A stretch of DNA of 32,845 nt from Candidatus Bathyarchaeota archaeon RBG_13_60_20 (GCA_001775965.1 MEZG01000082.1:3471-36315), one strand, 5' to 3'; numbered from the stretch's first letter, positions 1 through 10,119 are shown. Numbers and translations: made by a program. The notes: generated by a model from the letters alone, not told the origin.

Positions 1-337
1 CTTTGAGTCCATCTTGGGTTCGGGGGTGCCCCTCCTCGCCATAATTATATTGGTTCCCCTGTTAATCGGCGCTATTTCAGGGACCCCCGCCATGGGCATT
101 GGCATCAGCTTCCCTATACTGCTGCCCCTCTTCGGGGAGCCCAACATCCACCTCACCAGCATCATATTCCTGGGCCTGACCAGCGCGTACCTCACCTCCC
201 CCATCCACCTCTGCCTCGTCCTCAGCAACAGCTACTTCAAGTCGGACCTCAACAAGGCCATAAGGTACCTGGCACCAAGCAGCGCCGCCCTCTTCACCGC
301 AGGCGTACTCTACCACCTGGCGCTGAACGCGCTGTAG
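1..337 (+). CDS. DUF401-family membrane protein, C-terminal part (5' end outside window)
   Basis: Frame is open to the window edge (F-E-S-I-L-G-S-G...); hydrophobic protein with GxxxGxSFPILLPLF and SPIHLCLVLSNSYF, typical of DUF401 C-termini. Confidence 0.7.
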   Translation, partial: FESILGSGVPLLAIIILVPLLIGAISGTPAMGIGISFPILLPLFGEPNIHLTSIIFLGLTSAYLTSPIHLCLVLSNSYFKSDLNKAIRYLAPSSAALFTAGVLYHLALNAL

Positions 338-381
338 GGCAACCCCTTTTAGCCCCCGCGGCCACTCACAGATCGGTTCCG

Positions 382-1407
382 TTGGGCGTCCCCCTAACCC
401 CCATCATAGTCAAGAAGACCCTCAAGCTGGGCGACCTCAAGGGCAGGAGCTTCGCCGTCGACGCCTTCAACGTGCTCCACCAGTTCCTCGCCCTCATAAG
501 GACCAGGGACGGGACGCCCCTCATGGACCGCGAGGGCCACGTCACCAGCCACCTAGTGGGCCTCGCCTTCAGGACCACGCGCCTCATCTCGGACTACGGC
601 ATGAGGCTCGTCTTCGTCTTCGACGGCAGGCCGCCCAGCCTCAAGGCGGGGGAGGTGGAGAAGCGGCGGGAGGCCAGGATGAAGGCGGAGAGGGAGTACG
701 AGGAGGCGGTCAGTAGGGGTGACAAGGCTCAGGCCTACTCAAAGGCCGTGATGACAGGCCGCCTAACCGGCCAGGCGCTGGATGACGCTAGGAGGCTCCT
801 TGACCTCCTGGGCATACCGTGGGTTCAGGCGCCCGGCGAGGGCGAGGCCCAGGCCGCATACATGGCCAGGCGGGGCGACGTCTGGGCGGCCAACAGCAGG
901 GACTATGACTCCCTTCTCTTCGGTGCGCCCCGCCTCGTCAGGTACCTGACTATTAGCGGCGAGGAGTGGCTCCCCAGTAAGGGCAGGGCACGCAAGCTGG
1001 AGCCTGAACTTATAGAGCTGGAGGCCATGCTGGTGAAACTCGGGATTACCCGGGAACAGCTCATCGACCTGTCCATCCTTGTGGGTACCGACTTCAACCA
1101 GGGCGTCAAGGGCGTCGGCCCCAAGACCGCCCTGAAGCTCATAAGACGGCACGGCTCCATAGAGAACCTTCCCACTGAGGTGCGCGAGAAGCTCCTAGGC
1201 TTCGGGGAGGTGAGGAGGATATACTTAGAGCCCGACGTAACCGATGACTACAGCGTCAAGCCGGGGCGTCTGAGGGAGGACGATCTGAGGGCGTTCCTGT
1301 GCGGCGAGCGCAGCTTCTCCCCCGATAGAGTCGGGACCCTCATCGAGAGGATGAAGACGGCCGGCAGACAGCGCAGCCTGGGCGACTACCTGGGGGAGCC
1401 GAGATGA
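382..1407 (+). CDS. fen: Flap endonuclease 1
   Basis: 341 aa; FAVDAFN, VFVFDGRPPSLK, VQAPGEGEAQAAYMA, SRDYDSLLFGAPRLVRYL, VGTDFNQGVKGVGPKTALKLI; TTG start; C-terminal PIP-like QRSLGDYL. Confidence 0.95.
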   Translation: MGVPLTPIIVKKTLKLGDLKGRSFAVDAFNVLHQFLALIRTRDGTPLMDREGHVTSHLVGLAFRTTRLISDYGMRLVFVFDGRPPSLKAGEVEKRREARMKAEREYEEAVSRGDKAQAYSKAVMTGRLTGQALDDARRLLDLLGIPWVQAPGEGEAQAAYMARRGDVWAANSRDYDSLLFGAPRLVRYLTISGEEWLPSKGRARKLEPELIELEAMLVKLGITREQLIDLSILVGTDFNQGVKGVGPKTALKLIRRHGSIENLPTEVREKLLGFGEVRRIYLEPDVTDDYSVKPGRLREDDLRAFLCGERSFSPDRVGTLIERMKTAGRQRSLGDYLGEPR

Positions 1408-2993
1408 CCGAGACCACCTTCAGGGCGCTGGCCCTCCTCGCCCACAGCCTGGAGGCCACGCCGAGCCGGAATGAGAAGACTGCCCTCATCTCAGGGTTCC
1501 TGCGGGGCCTGCAGCCCGGCGAGGTGGGCCCCGCCGTGCTGCTGCTGGTGGGCTCAATCTTCCCCGAGTTCGAGCCCAGGAGCCTCGACGTGGGGTGGAG
1601 GACCGTCAAGCGGGTCCTCGAGGGCGGCGGCCAGACGACCCTGTTCAGGGAGGCGCTGACCATCAACCGCGTCCACGGTGCCCTTTCGGACGTAGCCCGG
1701 AGGGTGGGTCAGGGCTCCCGGAGGGCCAAGGAGCAGCTCATCGAGGGGCTGCTGGTATCAGCCGACCCCCAAGAGGCCGACGTTTTAGTCCGGATAATAT
1801 TCGGTGAGATGAGGATCGGCGTCAACGAGGGCTTAATGCTTGAGGCCGTCGCCGAGGCCGCTGGCGTCCCCCCGGGCGCTGTGAGGAGGGCCCTCATGGT
1901 GACGGGGGACCTGGGGAAGGTGGCGCAGGCGGCCATGGAGCTGGGCGAGGAGGGTCTCAGGTCCATGGGTGCCACCCTCTTCGTGCCCCTGAAGCCCATG
2001 CTCGCCAGTGTCGCCGAGGACCCCGAGGAGGCGTTGGAGGAGCACGGCGGGGAATCCGCCTTCGAGTACAAGTACGACGGGGCCAGGATACAGATACACC
2101 GGCGCGGCGGCGACGTGAGGGTGTTCAGCAGGAGGCTCTCCGACGTGACGGGCAGCCTCCCCGACATCGTGGAGCTTGTAGGGGAGACGATACCGGGCGG
2201 GGATGTCATACTGGAGGGCGAGGTCGTGGCCGTAGGCGAGAACGGCAGGCCCCTCCCCTTCCAGGACCTCATGAGGAGGTTCACCCGCGTCACGGACGTC
2301 CAGGAGATGGCCCAGAGGGTGCCTCTGCGGCTGTTCCTCTTCGACGTCCTCCTCGCGGGGGGGGACCTGCTCATAGACGAGCCCTACAGCAGGAGGTGGG
2401 TGACCCTTGAGGGGATCGCCCCGAACCGGCTCCTCGCCCGAAGGCTGGTCACCTCCGACCCCGAGGCCGCCCGATCCATGCTGGACCAAGCCCTGGCTGA
2501 GGGGCATGAGGGCCTCATGGCTAAGAGACTGGGCAGTGTCTATACCCCGGGGACCAGAGGTAAGGCGTGGCTCAAGATCAAGGCCGCGGAGACCCTTGAC
2601 GTGGTGATAGCCGCCGCCGAGTGGGGCTCGGGGAGGCGGAGGGGCTGGCTCAGCAACTACCACCTGGCAGTCTGGGGCGGCGGCGAGGCCCTGGTGATAG
2701 GCAAGACCTTCAAGGGGCTCACGGACGATGAGTTCAGGTGGATGACGGACCGTCTCAGGTCCCTCAAGACGAGTGAAACCGACTACACGGTCCACGTGCG
2801 TCCCGAGCTGGTGGTGGAGGTGGCCTTCAACGAGATTCAGCGGAGCCCCCGATACGCGTCGGGGTACGCACTCAGGTTCGCCCGCATAACCCGGATAAGG
2901 GAGGACAAGGCCCCGGGGGACGCGGACACTCTGGGCAAGGTGGAGGAGCTCTACGCCAGGCAGTTTAGGTACAAGGACAGGGCCGGCTTCTAG
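1404..2993 (+). CDS. lig: ATP-dependent DNA ligase
   Basis: 529 aa; adenylation motif EYKYDGARIQIH, LEGEVVAV, EGLMAKRLGSVYTPGTRGKAWLKIK; overlaps fen by 4 nt (ATGA). Confidence 0.95.
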   Translation: MTETTFRALALLAHSLEATPSRNEKTALISGFLRGLQPGEVGPAVLLLVGSIFPEFEPRSLDVGWRTVKRVLEGGGQTTLFREALTINRVHGALSDVARRVGQGSRRAKEQLIEGLLVSADPQEADVLVRIIFGEMRIGVNEGLMLEAVAEAAGVPPGAVRRALMVTGDLGKVAQAAMELGEEGLRSMGATLFVPLKPMLASVAEDPEEALEEHGGESAFEYKYDGARIQIHRRGGDVRVFSRRLSDVTGSLPDIVELVGETIPGGDVILEGEVVAVGENGRPLPFQDLMRRFTRVTDVQEMAQRVPLRLFLFDVLLAGGDLLIDEPYSRRWVTLEGIAPNRLLARRLVTSDPEAARSMLDQALAEGHEGLMAKRLGSVYTPGTRGKAWLKIKAAETLDVVIAAAEWGSGRRRGWLSNYHLAVWGGGEALVIGKTFKGLTDDEFRWMTDRLRSLKTSETDYTVHVRPELVVEVAFNEIQRSPRYASGYALRFARITRIREDKAPGDADTLGKVEELYARQFRYKDRAGF

Positions 2994-3024
2994 CCCCCTC
3001 TCATGAACGGCGACCCGACGCGGC

Positions 3025-3579
3025 TCAAGGCGCTGAGGTCGCGGTGCCCCCCGGAGGTATCCTGGTTCCCCTCCCGTCCGATGAGCTGTGGACCCTGGAG
3101 AACTTCCTCTCGATGAGCTGGTACTCCAGCAGCAGGTACAGGGTGGCCAGGAGGCCGCCCACCAGCAGCCACCAGCTGAAGCTGGTGAGGTAGAGGGTGT
3201 ACCCCAGGGGTAGCCCCAGGCCCTCCGTGAAGACCAGGCCCCCGCCCGAGAAGACGACGGATGCGAAGGTGAAGTAGTAGACCACGTGTATCCTGTTCAC
3301 GAGCCTGCCCCGCTCGGCCTTCATCTCGTCGACGCCGGCGAGCATCTGCTTCCACTTCTCCCCGAAGCCCATGACCTCAACGGCCTCAGGGTCCAGGTCG
3401 ATGATGCCCTTCATGGTGTGGACGAACTTCTCGTTCTCCTCCACCATCCTGGCCTTCTGGGCCTCCCTGTACAGCTCGAACCTGGCCTCGAACCCGTCGT
3501 CGAAGGTGAGGCGGAAGATGACCGCGTGGCTCAAGGACATGACCACGGCCAGCAGGATCAGTATGTAGGGCTCCAGCAC
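3025..3579 (-). CDS. Membrane protein of unknown function (paralogue of the next gene)
   Basis: N-terminal TM, FRLTFDDGFEARFELYREAQ, charged central region with FGEKWKQML, then TM helices. Confidence 0.6.
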   Translation of the reverse strand: MLEPYILILLAVVMSLSHAVIFRLTFDDGFEARFELYREAQKARMVEENEKFVHTMKGIIDLDPEAVEVMGFGEKWKQMLAGVDEMKAERGRLVNRIHVVYYFTFASVVFSGGGLVFTEGLGLPLGYTLYLTSFSWWLLVGGLLATLYLLLEYQLIERKFSRVHSSSDGRGTRIPPGGTATSAP

Positions 3580-3612
3580 TCCGGTTGATGGTTGAGCTCT
3601 GGCAATAAAAAC

Positions 3613-4128
3613 CTACGGCTGCGGCTGGAGGCCCCTCTCCGTCTCCCCGAGGGACGCGGCGAGCCTCCTGTAGGAGAGCTGGTAGAGCACCAGCAGCGCC
3701 GACGTGAACAGTATGAATCCCCAGCCGATGGTGGCCGCTGTGACCGTGACCCCCGCCACATCTGTGAGGGCCCCCGGGTACACGAAGAACAGAAACGAGT
3801 TGAGCAGCCCAAGCATGAGCATGTAGTAGATGAACACGACGTGGCCGTCCATCCTCTCGCGCTCCGCGTTCAGGGTGTTCAGGACGGCCAGCCTCTTCCT
3901 CCAGAGCTCGCCGAACTCGACCAGCTCGCGGGGCTCCTCCCCCGCCTCGATGCTCGCCCTGTGCCTCTCCTCCATCTCGCTGTTGGCCCTGAGCATCCTC
4001 TCCCTTAGGCCGCCCTGGGCCCTCGCGAAGCGGCCCCGGAAGTCTTCCCCGTAGAAGGACCGGAACACCACGTGGTTAGCCAGCCCCATTAGCACTATGG
4101 TCGCCGGTAGAGCGTAGGCGTACGCCAA
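3613..4128 (-). CDS. Membrane protein of unknown function (paralogue of the previous gene)
   Basis: N-terminal TM, FRSFYGEDFRGRFARAQ, charged central region with FGELWRKRL, then TM helices. Confidence 0.6.
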   Translation of the reverse strand: MAYAYALPATIVLMGLANHVVFRSFYGEDFRGRFARAQGGLRERMLRANSEMEERHRASIEAGEEPRELVEFGELWRKRLAVLNTLNAERERMDGHVVFIYYMLMLGLLNSFLFFVYPGALTDVAGVTVTAATIGWGFILFTSALLVLYQLSYRRLAASLGETERGLQPQP

Positions 4129-4190
4129 TCTGACGTTTATTCTCTGAAAATGTGTTAAAGGGGTTTATGGAGTAGGATAATTGGGGGTTC

Positions 4191-5618
4191 CTACGCGTCC
4201 TTGAGCTGGTCCAGCGGGGGCTTCAGGTCCAGCGGGATGGGGGGTTTGTACTCGCGTCCCGCGAGCCTCTCCACCCACTCCTCCTTCACCTTCTTCATCA
4301 GCTCCGGCTTCGTGAGTAGCTCCAGGGCGCAGGCCGCGTGGACCTTGGTGCTGAACAGGAGCCCCTTGTGGCCTATGCTCATCCCGTTCTGGGCCACGAA
4401 CTGCCAGCTGTGGCCCGGGGTGCCCAGCATGCTGCACGATGTGCTGTACTCCACGGTGGGGACGACCCAGCTCACGTCGCTGACGTCGGTGCTGCCGGCG
4501 CCCACCATCCCGGCCCTGTAGTCGTCTAGGACCCGCTCGTCGAAGTGGACGTCCCGCAGCTTCTCCCAGCCCGGCCTGTTGCTCTTCTGGAGGCCGTTCA
4601 TCTTCTGGTCGATGTTTATGGATTCAGCCATCTTGTCCGCGAACTTGAGGTCCTCCTCGCTGAACTTGGGTGCGCCCACCAGCCTCATCTGCTCCACGAC
4701 GAGCTCGGCGAGCACCTTGTTGGGCAGCGAGTTGTAGCAGCCTGTCAGGAACTCCACCTTGTGGGTGGTCCTTGCCATGAGGTCCGCGCCCTTGACGATG
4801 TCCATGATCCACCTGTAGATCTCATCGACCTGGGCGCGCTCCGGAGCCCTGTTATAGTACCACGTCCTGGCGTAGGCGGGGACCACGTTGGGCTGGCCTC
4901 CGCACTCCTCGTGGATGTAGTGGACGCGGGCCTTCTCGATGACGTGCTCCCGCATGAAGTTGACGCCGTTGCTCATGAGCTCCACGGCGTCCAGCGCGCT
5001 TATCCCGTTCTCCGGGTCCCCTGCGCTGTGGGCGGTTCTGCCGTAGAAGTGGACCTTGAAGCTGTTCATGGCGTTGCTGCTGCCTGTGCCGGCAGTGTTG
5101 GCGCTGCCCGGGTGGTGGGCTAGGACCGCGTCCACGCCCTTGAATAGGCCGTGGCGCACCATCCAAATTTTACCTACCAGGGTTTCCTCGGCTGGGCACC
5201 CGTACACCTTGACGGTGCCCTTCACCTTGTGCTCCTCCATGGCCGTCTTGAGGGCGATGCCCGCGGCGACCGCCCCTGAGCCGTAGATGTTGTGGCCGCA
5301 GCCGTGGCCGGGGGCCCCTTCCTTCACAGGCTCCTTCCAGGGGACCGCTTTCTGGCTGATGCCCGCCAGGGCGTCCAGCTCGCCCAGGATGCCAATTGTT
5401 GGGCCCTTACCGTTGCTCCACGTAGCCACGAAGGCCGTGGGCATCTCGGCGACGCCCCTCTCCAGCCTGAACCCATACTTCTCGGCCACGTCCGAGAGGT
5501 ACTTGCTGGTCTTGTGCTCTAGGAGGCCCAGCTCGGCGAACTCCCAGACCTTGTCGCTCCACTCGATGATCCTCTTCTCGTTCTCGTCTACCCACTGATA
5601 AGCGGTTTCCTTCAACAC
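4191..5618 (-). CDS. M20-family amidohydrolase, AbgB-like
   Basis: 475 aa; GILGELDALAGIS, GHGCGHNIYGSGAVAAGIALK, GCPAEETLVGK, DVSWVVPTVEYS, TPGHSWQFVAQNGMSIGHKGL. Confidence 0.9.
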   Translation of the reverse strand: MLKETAYQWVDENEKRIIEWSDKVWEFAELGLLEHKTSKYLSDVAEKYGFRLERGVAEMPTAFVATWSNGKGPTIGILGELDALAGISQKAVPWKEPVKEGAPGHGCGHNIYGSGAVAAGIALKTAMEEHKVKGTVKVYGCPAEETLVGKIWMVRHGLFKGVDAVLAHHPGSANTAGTGSSNAMNSFKVHFYGRTAHSAGDPENGISALDAVELMSNGVNFMREHVIEKARVHYIHEECGGQPNVVPAYARTWYYNRAPERAQVDEIYRWIMDIVKGADLMARTTHKVEFLTGCYNSLPNKVLAELVVEQMRLVGAPKFSEEDLKFADKMAESINIDQKMNGLQKSNRPGWEKLRDVHFDERVLDDYRAGMVGAGSTDVSDVSWVVPTVEYSTSCSMLGTPGHSWQFVAQNGMSIGHKGLLFSTKVHAACALELLTKPELMKKVKEEWVERLAGREYKPPIPLDLKPPLDQLKDA

Positions 5619-5669
5619 AGATCAGAGTGAATGCTGCCGGTGAGGCTTTAAAACCCTCGGCCGGGCGGG

Positions 5670-6233
5670 TTACCCGGGCAGCCGCTTCCTCACGGCCCCG
5701 TCCAGAAAGACCCCGAGGCCCACGGTGATAGCCCCCTGAGCGAGATTGAACACCGCTATCAGGGGCAGCAGCCCGTAGGTGGCCTCCAAGGGGACCCCGT
5801 AGAGGTTTGGCAGCACGTACAGGTTGACCAGCGTCATGGCAGCGACCCTGGTCGTGATGGCGATGACGGACGCGGCGCCCAGCCACCTTCCGCCCAGAGT
5901 CCTGTCAACGACCACCCTTAGCCCCAGGTGGAAGCCCGCCACCGTGGAGAGCTCTGCCAGCGACTTGATGGACGCCGAAAGCAGGTTGCCGCTCCTCGCC
6001 AGGATTCCGAGGCCAGCCACCGTGGACGTGACCACCGCCGAGTCCGGCCCATACATGAGGAGGCTGAGCATTATGGGGACGCCCGTGAAGTCGAACTTGA
6101 GGTCGGGGTACCAGGGGAAGGGTATCTTGAGGCCCGAGTACTTGAGGGCGTAGTCGAAGACGAGCACCAGAGCGGCCAGGATCGAGGTGCCCATGAGCTT
6201 GGCTGTCCTGCTGCGAGGCGTGTTGAGGTACAT
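5670..6233 (-). CDS. ECF transporter S-component-like membrane protein
   Basis: Hydrophobic, multiple TM helices; LKFDFTGVPIMLSLLMYGP...AGLGIL pattern of substrate-binding S components. Confidence 0.65.
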   Translation of the reverse strand: MYLNTPRSRTAKLMGTSILAALVLVFDYALKYSGLKIPFPWYPDLKFDFTGVPIMLSLLMYGPDSAVVTSTVAGLGILARSGNLLSASIKSLAELSTVAGFHLGLRVVVDRTLGGRWLGAASVIAITTRVAAMTLVNLYVLPNLYGVPLEATYGLLPLIAVFNLAQGAITVGLGVFLDGAVRKRLPG

Positions 6234-6472
6234 CTCGTTACACTCAGGTCAGCCATGGGTGGTATATGAGCTTGTAGCTGGACCGCTACATTATACCACG
6301 ATTATTCGGGTCGGCGGGCACGGAGGCTTGGGGCCAGATGCCCTTTCAGGCTCAGTCGGGGGACAGGTTCACCTGCCCAACACCTTTAAAAAGGCTGGTG
6401 CCCGGGGTAACCCCTAGTGACGGATGTGCATCACCTCCAATATCAGACGGCGGAGCTAAAAACCTCCGCAGA

Positions 6473-6751
6473 TTGATTCTACGCACCCTTAACCAGAACC
6501 AGGTAATCGTCCTCAACGCAGTAGCGGGGAACGACCAGTCCCTCACGAGCCTACTCAGGCAGCTATCGGAGGACCACGGGGTTCCCCTCTCCACCCTGAA
6601 GCTGAACGCCAGGATACTCCGGGAGCTGAACCTCATCTCATACGGGTCTATCAGGGACAGGAAGGCCGCAAGGCTGGAGGACCTGGGGAGGTTCGTCTTC
6701 GGGCTTCTAGGTGAGAGAGGCGGGGGCGCCATGCTTAGGTACGCGGACTAG
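6473..6751 (+). CDS. Winged-helix DNA-binding protein
   Basis: ORF track 6338-6751; TATA-like ctttaaaaagg at ~6384 argues for a downstream start, and TTG at 6473 is the next in-frame candidate. QVIVLNAVAGNDQSLTSLLRQLSEDHGVPLSTLKLNARILRELNLI reads as wHTH. Confidence 0.55.
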   Translation: MILRTLNQNQVIVLNAVAGNDQSLTSLLRQLSEDHGVPLSTLKLNARILRELNLISYGSIRDRKAARLEDLGRFVFGLLGERGGGAMLRYAD

Positions 6752-8442
6752 GGCTCCTCTCCGCTCCCCTCAACATGTTCCTTGATCTTTTCATCTATCA
6801 TCCGCAGCAAGGCCCCCCTGTCAACCTTACCCATTGTGGTCACGGGTATGTTGTCCACGAACGTGATCCTTGAGGGCAGCTCATACTCCTTGAGCCTCCC
6901 CCTGCACAGCTCCAGCAGCTCGTCCTCCAGCCCCTGTGTGGGCTGGTGGTCCTCCCTGAGCTTGACGATGGCCATCACGTCTGTGGAGCACCTTAGGGGG
7001 TCGGGGACCCCGAAAGCGGCCGCCATCTCCACGTATGGGTGGGACTGCAGCGCCTCCTCGACCACGGCGGGCCACACCGTGTGCCCGCGGGCCAGGATCC
7101 GCTCCATCTTCCTTCCAACGACGTACAGGTACCCGGCCTCGTCCATGTAGCCGGTGTCCCCCGTGTAGAGCCAGCCGCCGCGCAGCGCCTGGGCCGTAGC
7201 CTCAGGGTCTCCCCAGTAGCCCTTCATCAGCTGGGGCCCCCTGACCCTGATCTCGCCCACCTGGCCCGGGGCCATCTCCAGCTCGCCCAGCTGGAGGTCC
7301 ACGATGCTGATCTCCGTGTCGGGGTATGGGAGCCCTACGCTGGCGTAGTTGGGCTCCCCCTCCACGGGGGTGGCGCAGACGCCGGGCCCCGCCTCCGTGA
7401 GCCCGTAGCCCTGGTGCATGCGGGCGCCTGCCACCTTCTCGAAGGCCCTCATGTGCTCCACAGGTATGGACGCGCCCCCGGAGGCGCACGTGGTGAGGCT
7501 CGTCAGGTCGTACCTGGCGAGACCCGGGTGGCCCAGCACCTCCTTGATGAGCCTCGGGATCAGGGGGAAGTGGGTCACCCTGTGCCTGTCGACGGCTCCT
7601 ATTATCTCCTCCGCGGTGGGGTTGGGGAGCAGCACCATGGTGCACCCGAAGCTCACGGCCTCGTTCATGACCATAAGCCCGTAGCTGTGGAAGAACGGCA
7701 TGGCGCACAGGATGACGGGCCACCCCGCCGCCTGAGGCTTGGCGCTGTAGCCCCAGCCCCTGAGCCAGTGGTACGACTGGAGGGCGTTGGCCACCAGCCC
7801 GTAGTGGGTGAGGGTGACGCCCTTGGGGTCGCCCGAGGTGCCGCTGGTGAACATGATGACCGCCGCGTCCTCCCTGGCGTCGATCTCGGCCTCATCAGCC
7901 AGCCCGGGGCCCGTGATCAGGTCCTCGAATCTCAGGGCGCCCCGGGGGCGCCGTGCTCCCCTTTGCCTGAGCCGGGACAGGGCACTCAGGTGAGCCGGGG
8001 CGTAGTGGGCGGCCTCCGCCACCAAGACCGTCCCAGGAGTCTCCTCCGGCAGCCTGTCCAGGAGCCTGTCCAAGGCGACCAAGACCTTGCACCCCGTCTC
8101 CTCGAGCTCCCTCCCGATCTCTGGAGCCGGCATCAGGGGGTTCAAGGCGACGACCACGGCCCCCAGCAGGTGCGCCGCATTGTAAGCGACGATGAAGTGG
8201 GGCGTGTTGGGCAGCAGCAGCCCCACCCTGTCCCCCCTCCCCACGCCCAGCTCCCTCAAGCTGGAGGCGAGGCTCCGCGCCTGCCCCCAGAGCTCCTTGT
8301 AGGTCCACCTGGCCCCGAAGTACAAAGCGGCGGGCCTGTCGGGGAACTTCCGGGCGCTGTTCCTCCAGAGCTCATGGACGGGCATCTCGGGGTACTTGAT
8401 GCTTATGGGAACCCCCTGGGGGTAGCGGCCGGAAACGGTCAT
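6748..8442 (-). CDS. AMP-dependent acyl-CoA synthetase/ligase
   Basis: 564 aa; IMFTSGTSGDPKGVTLTH, HQGYGLTEAGPG, GWLYTGDTGYMDEAGYLYVVGRKMERI, TTMGKVDRGAL. Confidence 0.95.
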   Translation of the reverse strand: MTVSGRYPQGVPISIKYPEMPVHELWRNSARKFPDRPAALYFGARWTYKELWGQARSLASSLRELGVGRGDRVGLLLPNTPHFIVAYNAAHLLGAVVVALNPLMPAPEIGRELEETGCKVLVALDRLLDRLPEETPGTVLVAEAAHYAPAHLSALSRLRQRGARRPRGALRFEDLITGPGLADEAEIDAREDAAVIMFTSGTSGDPKGVTLTHYGLVANALQSYHWLRGWGYSAKPQAAGWPVILCAMPFFHSYGLMVMNEAVSFGCTMVLLPNPTAEEIIGAVDRHRVTHFPLIPRLIKEVLGHPGLARYDLTSLTTCASGGASIPVEHMRAFEKVAGARMHQGYGLTEAGPGVCATPVEGEPNYASVGLPYPDTEISIVDLQLGELEMAPGQVGEIRVRGPQLMKGYWGDPEATAQALRGGWLYTGDTGYMDEAGYLYVVGRKMERILARGHTVWPAVVEEALQSHPYVEMAAAFGVPDPLRCSTDVMAIVKLREDHQPTQGLEDELLELCRGRLKEYELPSRITFVDNIPVTTMGKVDRGALLRMIDEKIKEHVEGSGEEP

Positions 8443-8527
8443 CGACTGAGGGGGGGAGCCGCCTGACTATAAATGTTGGCGCTCGACACCGTTTTAACCG
8501 GGGACGCCGTTCAAAGGGTGAACAAAC

Positions 8528-9409
8528 TTGAAGCCTGAGGGAGTCTACGTGCCGACCATAACACCCTTCGATGAGAGCGGCGAGATCGTCTTCGACGCCC
8601 TGGGCCGACTCATCGAGTTCTGGGCCGGGTGCGGCGTGTCCGGGCTGGTGGTGAACGCCAGCACCGGCGAGGCCCCTTACCTGACCCGGGATGAGAAGAG
8701 GAGGATCATCGAGTACGCTGTCGAGAGGGCCGACGGCAAGTGCAGCATCTTCGCTGGGACCGCCGACCTGAGCACCCGCGGCACCATAGAGCTGACCCGG
8801 GACGCCCTGGACGCCGGCGCAGAGGCCGCCCTGATAACCACCCCATTCTTCTACAGGCCGAGCCGCGAGGAGACCGCCGGGTACTTCGCGGACGTCATCG
8901 GCGCGGTCGACCTCCCCATCATACTGTACAACGTCCCCAAGTTCACGGGCTACAGCGTGGAGCCCCGGACGGTGGCGGCCATAGCCGAGGAGTGCAGCGG
9001 CCTCGTCGCCATCAAGGACAGCAGCGGCAACCCGGGCACCATGGCCGAGGTGATAAGGCTCTGCGGCGACAGGATAAGCTGCTTATCCGGCTCAGCCGAC
9101 ATGATGCTGCCCACCCTCAGCCTCGGCGGCAAGGGGGCCATCATCGCCGTGGCCAACGTCGTCCCGCGGCAAAGCGTGGCCCTGTACGAGGCTTGGAGGC
9201 GCGGCGACGCGGCCGCGGCAGGCGAAGGGCAGCTGACGCTGAGCTACGTCAACAAGGTCCTGGTGCTTGACAACCCGCAGATAGCAGCCATAAAGACCGT
9301 CCTGAACGACGCCGGCTACGGCGCGGGCATACCCAGGAGACCCCTCCTACCACTGAGCCCCACGGCCGCCAAGAGCGTGGCGGACGCCATGAGGCACGTG
9401 GGCGTATAG
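8528..9409 (+). CDS. Dihydrodipicolinate synthase / N-acetylneuraminate lyase family protein
   Basis: 293 aa; VNASTGEAPYLTRDEK, ILYNVPKFTGYSV, LVAIKDSSGN Schiff-base lysine region. Confidence 0.9.
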   Translation: MKPEGVYVPTITPFDESGEIVFDALGRLIEFWAGCGVSGLVVNASTGEAPYLTRDEKRRIIEYAVERADGKCSIFAGTADLSTRGTIELTRDALDAGAEAALITTPFFYRPSREETAGYFADVIGAVDLPIILYNVPKFTGYSVEPRTVAAIAEECSGLVAIKDSSGNPGTMAEVIRLCGDRISCLSGSADMMLPTLSLGGKGAIIAVANVVPRQSVALYEAWRRGDAAAAGEGQLTLSYVNKVLVLDNPQIAAIKTVLNDAGYGAGIPRRPLLPLSPTAAKSVADAMRHVGV

Positions 9410-9432
9410 GATGGCCCCCTAAAGGAGCCGCT

Positions 9433-9885
9433 TCACCTGCCGGGCACCCTCTTGATCATAGAGACCTTGCCCCCGTAGAAGGTTCTGCCGGTCTCCTCGA
9501 AGCCTACCCGCAGCCAGAAGCCCACCGCGTCCCGCTCCGAGTCAATCTGCATCCACAGGGCCCCAACGTTGCGCGCGAAGCCCTGGACCCTCAGGAACAG
9601 GGCCTCGCCGTGGCCCATACCCCTGTCCTCCCGCTTCACCTCCAGGTTCTCCACATAGAGCGTACCGGGCCTGAGGGACTCCGAGCCCCTCATGAGCTCC
9701 ACCTCGGCGAAACCATGCCCGTCAGCCAGGGTCCACCTGGAGCCCTCCCCGTAGCGCTCCCCCGGGCCCCTCAAGACCATCAACCCCTCGGGGGCGTAAG
9801 GCCGGAGGCGACGGGCTTCGGCTGTTTTCTGGATCAAAGTCTTCACCAGTGTAAAAGACACAAACACCATATTTATCGGTTGCAC
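9433..9885 (-). CDS. GNAT-family N-acetyltransferase (start uncertain)
   Basis: YVENLEVKREDRGMGHGEALFLRVQGFARNVGALWMQIDSERDAVGFWLRVGFEETGR: V-x3-RGxGxG/A-like motif and GNAT C-terminus. Confidence 0.75.
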   Translation of the reverse strand: MQPINMVFVSFTLVKTLIQKTAEARRLRPYAPEGLMVLRGPGERYGEGSRWTLADGHGFAEVELMRGSESLRPGTLYVENLEVKREDRGMGHGEALFLRVQGFARNVGALWMQIDSERDAVGFWLRVGFEETGRTFYGGKVSMIKRVPGR

Positions 9886-10119
9886 GGGGCAGCCTGAGGC
9901 TCCGGCTGTGGAGGGCGGTGACCACGGTATCGCATGTGAGCCTCAGCCTGCCGCGTTCTCCCCGCCCTCGTCCCCCGCCTGCGTCACGCCTCTGCCGCCC
10001 CTGCTGATGCACCTCTCCCTGAGGGCCCAGTCTATCCCCTACAAAGCGCAGGCGCACCTCGACCTCGCAAACAGCGTCAGCGAGGCAGACGCCCGGCCCC
10101 CGGCCACAGGGGACAGCCG

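Noticed and set aside
1833-2795. 320-aa minus-strand ORF
   Set aside because: Antisense to DNA ligase, no recognisable motifs.
4545-5123. 192-aa plus-strand ORF
   Set aside because: Antisense to the M20 amidohydrolase; mirror-frame artefact.
7039-8466. 475-aa plus-strand ORF
   Set aside because: Antisense to the acyl-CoA ligase with all its motifs; low-complexity V/G/P/R composition typical of GC-rich mirror frames.
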